Assembly (NCBI RefSeq): GCF_031877795.1
Contig: NC_133933.1
Span: 63,810,984 to 63,874,983 of the forward strand
Length of the DNA: 64,000 nt
DNA from: Strix aluco
Lineage: Eukaryota; Chordata; Aves; Strigiformes; Strigidae
Direction of reading: 5' to 3'
Shown one piece after another: positions 61,301-64,000 of this stretch; the first letter of the stretch is position 1; each line of letters opens with the position of its first letter. The position numbers were made by a program, and so were the translations under genes. Under the pieces are notes generated by a model. It was not told where the DNA came from and did no database searches. It was given only the letters and a program-made list of their open reading frames with translations.

Positions 61301-63163
61301 AGAGAGCCTTTTCTTCTTGGGCATATGAGCCAAGGCTTCATGCTACAGATTGAAAAGGTGCTGGGAGCTTACTGAGGAACTGAAAACAATCCAGCTGTAG
61401 CAATCTAGAAATTATTCTGTTCCTTTTCAACAGAATCATTAGTCCACATAAAGTTCCCATGTTATAATGGCTAGATTATCATAACTGTTGTCCTCAGTAG
61501 ATGTATAAGCACTTTTCTGTAATTTCTTCCACCTCGATAATTCTTAGGAACACTTCTGCTAGTTTCTGGAATTGGGGAGATTTCATTAATTAGTGCTTAT
61601 AAAGTACTTTGAGGTCATGAGTGACCAGCACAACAGAATATATCCAGGGTCAGTTTTCATAGCCATTCTTTCAGTCTGGTGGTACATCTATCTCCCAATG
61701 TTTATAAAATCTGAACAAATTCATATTAACAGTGTAATCACAGGAGAGGTAATTTGGCTTGTGCCTGCAGATGTGATTTTTCACATGTCTGGGAACTACT
61801 TCTTGGAATCCAAGCAAGTGGTGTACACTAGGTGTAAAAACTGCAAAGCAGAACTAGGGCAATCAGAGAGTACATGTTAATGTGATAGTTACTCACTTTT
61901 ATTTAAGAAATGAAAAATAAAGTAAAATGAAGAGCTTAAACCATTGACATAGGTGTAATCTGGGAAAGAAAAACTGAGACATAAGGAAGTTAAAACAGCC
62001 CTCTTGTGCTCAGTGTTATCATCTTAGGAGAAAGAAAACCCTTCAGCATTTTCAATGCATATTCCTTATTTTGCACGGCAAGGCTTGCCCCTGGGAGGAC
62101 TTTAGTTGATGGAGTACACACAGCTCTTGCAGACCACTAGATAGGTCCTATGTTCTGAGGCAGGTTCCTTTCTTTAGAGCTTGTAGGCCTCCCACAGCTA
62201 GCTCATGTGGGTATGTTACTGGCCGCTTGTCTGTTCGCCCACCTTCCCAGCCCTGCAAAGGTTTTCTGATTAGTTTGCTGCCAGAGTTCCTCTCCTTTAC
62301 TGCTGGTGGCAAGGCTTTTCTGCCTCTCGGCTCTAATTCTTTTGCCTTGCTGCTTTTTGCTGCTATAGGCTAGAGGACTGTTTGCCTTCTGAGAAGAAAG
62401 TGTAGCCCCAGTGTGAGTGATTAGATGAAATGCCATATTCCGTATTAACTCATTTTCAACTCCACAGAAAAGAGATAGAGTTATCCATTAGCCCAAACAG
62501 TGACCTAAAAACTTTCCTGTTATTGACAGCAATATAATACCTCACTCTAGCATAATGTCTTGAGGACTTTCTGTCACTTTAATGCATGGCAAAAGAAATA
62601 TTCGGAGGTTGGATTTGCATGGGTTTGCCTTCTCCCATCTCTTGTGTGTTATTTCTCCAATCCCTGTGTATTATTCAGATTTGCAGTGTATTTTGCAAGT
62701 ACAGTGTCTGTTTCTATACTCAATAATGGGGCAGAAGGAAAAGTGCTAATATGACTCTGTCAACCCAGGTTGTACAGGTAATTGATTGGGTGACATTCAG
62801 GTTAACCACTTTGCACGTGTCTGATTCTAGTGATCAGCTGTCTCTGCACTCCCTGTCCTTTCTGTATTTTTTTCCTAGTCTCCTAGATCATTTAGGATAC
62901 AGGCTCTACTTTGAATGATATGTACAAGAAAAAAAAAACCAAGTCCCACTACTAGGGTCTGTGAAGTGCATCCTAATAAAATAGCTTTTAACTGTTAGTA
63001 AAACTAGCTTTGAGTGAGTTTTAAATCATGTTTTGTGCTTCATAGCTGGAGAGATCAATCTTCTAGACAGTGATCTGAGTGCTGAAACTAAAGTCAGGCA
63101 CACCTGGACCCCTGGAGCCTTGATGTACTATGGGAGAGCAGAGCTGCAAGCATCTGACCACAG
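10233..63163 (+). CDS. SYNJ2: Synaptojanin 2, 5' 18 coding exons (gene continues beyond the window)
   Basis: This is a dual phosphoinositide phosphatase that in known family members removes phosphates from membrane PI(4,5)P2 and monophosphoinositides during endocytic vesicle uncoating. Eighteen exons, all with GT-AG introns, join in one frame of 2,561 nt. The Sac module spans about residues 120-445 with the RxNCxDCLDRTN motif at 381-392. The 5-phosphatase module spans about 525 onward with TWNVNGGK (534-541), GFEEMVEL (582-589), SHL (682-684), [11 protein letters not shown] (720-730), [10 protein letters not shown] (794-803) and SDHR (851-854). All key residues are present. Human SYNJ2 is roughly 1,500 residues, so the RRM-like and proline-rich C-terminal parts lie downstream of the window. 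I favour SYNJ2 over SYNJ1 because of the [10 protein letters not shown] start, the ITATDF and KKIL stretches in exon 3, and the exon 16 [11 protein letters not shown] stretch. A protein alignment against both paralogues would settle it. Confidence 0.96.
16868..16889 (+). repeat. TATG-type tetranucleotide repeat
   Basis: A short imperfect run of tatg and catg units in intron 1. It is a minor microsatellite. Confidence 0.7.
19765..19842. repeat. Possible decayed amniote palindromic repeat
   Basis: The segment starts with gggccagttctgg and contains cccattgaagtcaattg near its middle. This resembles an old palindromic repeat found in reptiles, birds and mammals, whose centre reads ccattgaagtcaatgg. 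The copy is too decayed for a firm family call. Confidence 0.4.
20428..20514 (+). CDS. SYNJ2: SYNJ2 coding exon 2 (residues 41-70)
   Basis: This 87-nt exon is bounded by ttctcag and gtaagt. It encodes [20 protein letters not shown] followed by LGELQLKC, the conserved stretch just before the Sac domain. The GCLGEL wording is typical of SYNJ2. It joins exon 1 through a split Thr codon and leaves phase 1 (split Gly). Confidence 0.95.
25321..25380 (+). repeat. T/G-rich low-complexity tract ending in G7
   Basis: The tract is made of tttg and ttttg units followed by a T run and seven G. It is a simple-sequence expansion within intron 2. No function can be assigned. Confidence 0.7.
26916..27320 (-). 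mobile_element. CR1 non-LTR retrotransposon, 5'-truncated 3' end
   Basis: Read on the plus strand the segment begins with atagaatcatagaatggttt and continues through the well-known accttaaagatcatctagtt block, both hallmarks of avian CR1. The element therefore lies in reverse orientation, with its 3' end and 8-base terminal repeats at the left. About 400 bases survive, ending near the caaccccaactctttcat block, so the reverse transcriptase region is absent. Such 5'-truncated copies are the normal dead form of CR1. It sits in intron 2 antisense to SYNJ2. Similarity breaks off near 27320. Confidence 0.93.
29620..29890 (+). CDS. SYNJ2: SYNJ2 coding exon 3 (residues 70-159, start of the Sac module)
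   Basis: This 271-nt exon lies between accttctag and the donor gttagt. It encodes [14 protein letters not shown], the acidic EETKEEER segment and the [13 protein letters not shown] stretch, ending at GNSFFW with a split Trp codon. These blocks are conserved in all synaptojanin Sac domains. The ITATDF and QKQGD wording favours SYNJ2 over SYNJ1. Confidence 0.97.
29891..32331 (+). other. SYNJ2 intron 3 (2.4 kb)
   Basis: AT-rich intron with no recognised gene or repeat. Its donor, gttagt, differs from the gtaagt type used by several other exons of this gene. Confidence 0.85.
32332..32557 (+). CDS. SYNJ2: SYNJ2 coding exon 4 (residues 160-235, Sac module)
   Basis: This 226-nt exon is bounded by cctttcag and gtaagc. 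It encodes [20 protein letters not shown], then [20 protein letters not shown], and ends with the highly conserved [17 protein letters not shown] block of Sac-domain proteins. It starts by completing the split Trp codon of exon 3 and ends in phase 0. Confidence 0.97.
34203..34248 (+). repeat. T/G-rich degenerate dinucleotide stretch
   Basis: Interrupted tgtgtg and tatgtg units in intron 4. It is a degenerate microsatellite with no assignable role. Confidence 0.75.
34753..35457 (+). other. Long unexplained open frame in intron 4 (234 codons)
   Basis: A frame free of stops for 234 codons lies in AT-rich intronic DNA. Its first ATG is at 34948, which leaves 169 codons (34948-35457). The predicted peptide is Cys- and Ser-rich near its start and hydrophobic near its end, with no domain I recognise. 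It lacks obvious splice sites in phase with SYNJ2. It may be chance, a decayed retroelement or an unannotated transcript; I do not call it a gene. Confidence 0.3.
36891..36915. repeat. Perfect 9-bp inverted repeat with 7-nt loop
   Basis: The arms caaggcatt (36891-36899) and aatgccttg (36907-36915) are exact reverse complements separated by seven bases. The next flanking bases do not pair. It could form a small hairpin or be a dimeric protein site; both are guesses. Confidence 0.8.
39454..39536. repeat. ATT/AAT-rich stretch with complementary arms
   Basis: Runs of aataataataa on the left and ttattattat on the right could pair across the segment. It is mainly low-complexity AT-rich DNA. Confidence 0.7.
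39820..39895. repeat. Possible decayed amniote palindromic repeat
   Basis: The left edge reads aggacctgatcctca and the interior has gtcagtggagctacgtaaat. Both resemble parts of an old palindromic repeat with the pattern gatcctcagctggtgtaaat and caatggagctacgc. The match is weak and from memory. Confidence 0.35.
41699..41782 (+). CDS. SYNJ2: SYNJ2 coding exon 5 (residues 236-263, Sac module)
   Basis: This 84-nt exon, phase 0 at both ends, lies between tttgcag and gtaaac. It encodes [20 protein letters not shown] then FWEQPGLQ. The [12 protein letters not shown] block is a Sac-domain signature. Because both ends are phase 0, skipping the exon would keep the frame but delete this core segment. 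Confidence 0.97.
41783..43598 (+). other. SYNJ2 intron 5 (1.8 kb)
   Basis: AT-rich intron with a T-rich 3' end leading into the exon 6 acceptor. I see no gene or named repeat. Confidence 0.85.
43599..43660 (+). CDS. SYNJ2: SYNJ2 coding exon 6 (residues 264-283 plus 2 nt)
   Basis: This 62-nt exon lies between ttatttcag and gtaagc. It encodes [20 protein letters not shown] and two bases of the following Arg codon. The [10 protein letters not shown] block is conserved across Sac-domain phosphatases. Confidence 0.96.
43661..46520 (+). other. SYNJ2 intron 6 (2.9 kb)
   Basis: AT-rich intron with the decayed tail of an old CR1/L3-like element at 45900-45967. Nothing else is recognised. Confidence 0.85.
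45900..45967 (+). mobile_element. Decayed CR1/L3-like LINE 3' tail
   Basis: The block ggacctttggtctgatccag followed by cacagcagttctta closely resembles the 3' end of ancient CR1/L3-type LINEs found across amniotes. Flanking similarity fades on both sides, as expected for an old copy. The family call is from memory of the motif only. Confidence 0.55.
46521..46617 (+). CDS. SYNJ2: SYNJ2 coding exon 7 (residues 284-316, Sac module)
   Basis: This 97-nt exon lies between tgctgtag and the donor gtaaaa. It encodes [20 protein letters not shown] followed by [12 protein letters not shown]. The VNLLGS block is a conserved Sac motif. It completes the split Arg codon from exon 6 and ends in phase 0. Confidence 0.97.
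46618..49823 (+). other. SYNJ2 intron 7 (3.2 kb)
   Basis: AT-rich intron. A run of 12 T occurs just after the exon 7 donor (46643-46654) and two tandem copies of a 30-bp unit lie at 47020-47079. I see no gene. Confidence 0.85.
47020..47079 (+). repeat. Two-copy tandem repeat, 30-bp unit
   Basis: Copy one (47020-47049) begins agctgtcttgctctgattgt and copy two (47050-47079) begins agctgtcttgcactgattgt. The copies differ at a few positions. A degenerate third start, ggctgcctga, follows. This is a small local duplication with no known function. Confidence 0.85.
49824..49996 (+). CDS. SYNJ2: SYNJ2 coding exon 8 (residues 317-373 plus 2 nt, Sac module)
   Basis: This 173-nt exon lies between ctgaacag and gtgagt. 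It encodes [20 protein letters not shown] and [20 protein letters not shown]. The NFDYHQ block is a conserved Sac feature. The LHWEDF and [10 protein letters not shown] stretches match SYNJ2 rather than SYNJ1. The last Arg codon is split. Confidence 0.97.
49997..50404 (+). other. SYNJ2 intron 8 (408 bp)
   Basis: Short intron with a strong pyrimidine tract near its 3' end (about 50368-50390). It ends in an unusual aaag acceptor. Nothing else is seen. Confidence 0.85.
50405..50486 (+). CDS. SYNJ2: SYNJ2 coding exon 9 (residues 374-401, Sac catalytic motif)
   Basis: This exon encodes the Sac phosphatase active site: [20 protein letters not shown]. Cys384 and Arg390 form the C-x5-R P-loop used by the family to remove phosphates from PI3P, PI4P and PI(3,5)P2. 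The start at 50405 is forced by the phase: exon 8 ends with CG and the leading T completes Arg. It therefore uses the acceptor aaag rather than a CAG seven bases downstream, which would break the frame. The donor is gtaagt. Confidence 0.96.
50710..50859 (+). CDS. SYNJ2: SYNJ2 coding exon 10 (residues 402-451, Sac module C-terminal part)
   Basis: This 150-nt exon, phase 0 at both ends, lies between taatccag and gtaaag. It encodes [20 protein letters not shown] and [12 protein letters not shown]. The W-x-x-NGH and G-x-ALEGK blocks are conserved at the end of the Sac catalytic region. Intron 9 before it is only 223 bp. Confidence 0.97.
50957..51122 (+). CDS. SYNJ2: SYNJ2 coding exon 11 (residues 452-506 plus 1 nt)
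   Basis: This 166-nt exon lies between ggtgtag and gtaagg. It encodes [20 protein letters not shown] then [20 protein letters not shown] and [13 protein letters not shown]. It closes the Sac module and enters the linker to the 5-phosphatase domain. The intron before it (50860-50956) is only 97 bp, the shortest in the window. Confidence 0.97.
51123..52402 (+). other. SYNJ2 intron 11 (1.3 kb)
   Basis: AT-rich intron with a pyrimidine-rich 3' end. It separates the exons of the Sac module from those of the 5-phosphatase module. No gene or repeat is recognised. Confidence 0.85.
52403..52594 (+). CDS. SYNJ2: SYNJ2 coding exon 12 (residues 507-570, start of 5-phosphatase domain)
   Basis: This 192-nt exon lies between tctgttag and gtaaga. 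After the linker [16 protein letters not shown] it begins the 5-phosphatase fold with [20 protein letters not shown]. In the family, the Asn of TWNVNGG (here N536/N538 region) lies in the metal and substrate site. The segment ends with [18 protein letters not shown]. The exon starts and ends in phase 1. Confidence 0.97.
52595..54691 (+). other. SYNJ2 intron 12 (2.1 kb)
   Basis: AT-rich intron with no gene or named repeat recognised. Confidence 0.85.
54692..54773 (+). CDS. SYNJ2: SYNJ2 coding exon 13 (residues 571-597 plus 2 nt, 5-phosphatase domain)
   Basis: This 82-nt exon lies between gccaacag and gtaggt. It encodes [20 protein letters not shown] then AGNIVNA. The [14 protein letters not shown] block carries a conserved glutamate (E585) expected to bind the catalytic magnesium. 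The next Ser codon is split. A long A/C-rich tract follows the donor at once. Confidence 0.97.
54774..55730 (+). other. SYNJ2 intron 13 (957 bp)
   Basis: The intron opens with an A/C-rich tract (54780-54850) and is otherwise ordinary AT-rich sequence. No gene is seen. Confidence 0.85.
54780..54850 (+). repeat. A/C-rich tract directly after the exon 13 donor
   Basis: About 70 bases consisting almost only of A and C begin seven bases after the exon 13 boundary. CA-rich intronic sequence is a known binding context for hnRNP L, so an effect on splicing is possible but not shown. Confidence 0.8.
55731..55871 (+). CDS. SYNJ2: SYNJ2 coding exon 14 (residues 598-644 plus 2 nt, 5-phosphatase domain)
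   Basis: This 141-nt exon lies between tgttccag and the donor gtaaaa. It encodes [18 protein letters not shown] then [20 protein letters not shown] and YHVPFI. The TTN-x-x-x-W and QLVGVCL blocks are conserved in synaptojanins and OCRL-type 5-phosphatases. It starts and ends in phase 2. Confidence 0.97.
55874..55916 (+). repeat. A/C-rich tract directly after the exon 14 donor
   Basis: About 40 bases of A and C with almost no other base start at the third intron base. It mirrors the tract after exon 13. Confidence 0.8.
57595..57672 (+). repeat. Purine-rich (polypurine) tract with G9
   Basis: Almost pure A/G sequence including nine consecutive G at 57626-57634, within intron 14. It could adopt unusual structure but no role is known. 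Confidence 0.75.
58641..58653 (+). repeat. T13 run in the exon 15 acceptor tract
   Basis: Thirteen consecutive T lie just before aaatacag at exon 15 and form its polypyrimidine tract. Length changes here could influence use of this acceptor. Confidence 0.85.
58662..58854 (+). CDS. SYNJ2: SYNJ2 coding exon 15 (residues 645-709, 5-phosphatase domain)
   Basis: This 193-nt exon lies between aaatacag, preceded by 13 T, and gtaagt. It encodes [20 protein letters not shown] then [20 protein letters not shown] and [14 protein letters not shown]. The GNKGAV motif and the SHL histidine (H683) are conserved 5-phosphatase features; the histidine lies in the active site of the family. It ends in phase 0. 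Confidence 0.97.
58855..60563 (+). other. SYNJ2 intron 15 (1.7 kb)
   Basis: AT-rich intron with no recognised gene or repeat. Confidence 0.85.
60564..60722 (+). CDS. SYNJ2: SYNJ2 coding exon 16 (residues 710-762, 5-phosphatase catalytic motif)
   Basis: This 159-nt exon, phase 0 at both ends, lies between aaactag and gtaagg. It encodes [20 protein letters not shown], which holds the diagnostic F/IWxGDxNFR-type motif with D724 and N726, the general catalytic site of inositol 5-phosphatases. The [11 protein letters not shown] and [11 protein letters not shown] segments are SYNJ2-like. Intron 16 after it is only 207 bp. Confidence 0.98.
60930..61086 (+). CDS. SYNJ2: SYNJ2 coding exon 17 (residues 763-814 plus 1 nt, 5-phosphatase catalytic motif)
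   Basis: This 157-nt exon lies between ttcatag and the donor gtgcgt. It encodes [20 protein letters not shown] and then the second diagnostic motif, [17 protein letters not shown] (residues 792-808), with D800 and R801 of the TDR core. The FGPTYKYD block is a conserved 5-phosphatase feature. It ends with one base of an Ala codon. Confidence 0.98.
61087..63045 (+). other. SYNJ2 intron 17 (2.0 kb)
   Basis: AT-rich intron with a run of ten A near 62929-62938. No gene or named repeat is seen. Confidence 0.85.
63046..63163 (+). CDS. SYNJ2: SYNJ2 coding exon 18 (residues 815-853 plus 2 nt)
   Basis: This 118-nt exon lies between ttcatag and gtaaaa. It encodes [20 protein letters not shown] then [16 protein letters not shown] and a split Arg. 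The SDHR block carries the last catalytic aspartate and histidine (D852, H853) of the 5-phosphatase fold. The next exon, expected to begin with a Pro-Val continuation of the SDHRPV motif, lies beyond the window. Confidence 0.97.
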
Positions 63164-64000
63164 GTAAAAAATGGCTGCCAAGTTAGAATGTGTCATACTG
63201 AGTTACACCTTCAGAGTGAGGGACTGAGTCTGACTGTAACAGGAATTACACCCTTATTCTGTGTTCAGTATCTGTTTGGTGTTTTTTTTCCCCTCATGGT
63301 GGGTTTTATACCAGGGTGGCAAGTATCTATGGTCCTATACTGATTCTTGCTACGCTGTGATCTCAGCAAGGGTTGCATAAGTTGTAGTAACCAGTATAGA
63401 AAACTGAGGGCTTTCTGTTGCTTGGTTTTGGAAAGCTTCAATACCAAAACAAGCTGCTCTGATGGACTCCCACTCCGCTTGCTCTGAGAGAGGAGGGAGG
63501 TTGGGACTGCGTGGCCTGAAGGGGCATAAGCCATGTCATAGGTCCAGGTGTGACGTCTTCAGAGTAGTGAAGTGTTGGGCGTCTGCACTTCCCTTAGAAA
63601 TGAAGATGGGAGAAGGAGGAAGAAACAAAAGCATGTGATATGGTTGGTCCATATCACTAATTTGTCTTTAGGGATGTGAATGACCTTTCCTTGTTAAACT
63701 CAACACTGCTTCACTTCTCTGAAACAAATTCTGTAATAAAGACACCTTGAAAGCTCCCTTGCATTCAGAATAACCTTTGTCTCACCCCTTGTGTGCCCTG
63801 TGGAAATGCCACAATGTTGTTCCTCATAGCAGCGCGCAGTGACCCACAGTAGTTGGCTCTGTGCTTCTCATGGCGCTGTTGCATGCAAGGCCTGTTCTGT
63901 ATTCCTCCAGCAAAGGAAGAACATGTCTCTTGCAATCAATTTCTCTGTGTCAAGTCTGACATTGCTGTGTTCCACAAAGCGCAGTGGAACTGCAGCGCTC
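63164..64000 (+). other. Partial SYNJ2 intron 18
   Basis: Intronic sequence up to the window edge. I found no acceptor followed by coding sequence that would continue the SDHRPV motif, so exon 19 lies further downstream. Confidence 0.8.

Noticed and set aside
1-64000. CRISPR arrays, operons, phage or bacterial defence systems, endogenous retrovirus genes, mitochondrial insertions
   Set aside because: The window is vertebrate chromosomal DNA. I saw no regularly spaced repeats, no retroviral gag/pol/env signatures and no mitochondrial gene sequence.

Overview
The window is vertebrate nuclear DNA, almost certainly from a bird. It carries most of one gene, synaptojanin 2 (SYNJ2), on the plus strand. 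The bird assignment rests on three things. A 5'-truncated CR1 LINE lies at about 26916-27320, ending in the CR1-type 8-base repeat. Recognisable interspersed repeats are otherwise sparse. The gene is split by GT-AG introns and starts in a CpG island. The species cannot be fixed from this sequence.

Layout. Positions 1 to about 9100 are intergenic DNA with no gene I can support; they hold a (CA)11 microsatellite and end in a run of 12 G. A CpG island (about 9120-10480) holds the TATA-less SYNJ2 promoter, leader and first coding exon. Eighteen coding exons follow between 10233 and 63163. Their splice phases agree at all 17 junctions, giving an uninterrupted reading frame of 2,561 nt (853 codons plus 2 nt). 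Introns 1, 2 and 4 are 9-10 kb each. Exons 8-11, which contain the Sac catalytic motif, are packed into 1.3 kb (49824-51122). The window ends inside intron 18, so the RNA-binding-like domain and the proline-rich tail are not present.

Function. Exons 1-11 encode the Sac1-type phosphoinositide phosphatase module, with the catalytic Cys-x5-Arg motif at residues 384-390 in exon 9. Exons 12-18 encode the inositol polyphosphate 5-phosphatase module, with intact metal- and substrate-binding motifs at about residues 534-541, 582-589, 683, 720-730, 794-803 and 851-853. In synaptojanins these two activities act in sequence on membrane phosphoinositides, chiefly PI(4,5)P2 and the monophosphates, during clathrin-mediated endocytosis and vesicle uncoating. 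SYNJ2 is the broadly expressed paralogue of the neuronal SYNJ1. Paralogue choice rests on sequence stretches that I recognise as SYNJ2-like, not on a computed alignment.

I found no convincing novel system. The observations most worth a second look are a non-canonical AAG splice acceptor at the exon carrying the Sac catalytic motif, A/C-rich tracts placed directly after two consecutive splice donors (exons 13 and 14), a stretch without any ATG between 9389 and 10232 that brackets the likely transcription start, and a 234-codon open frame inside intron 4.
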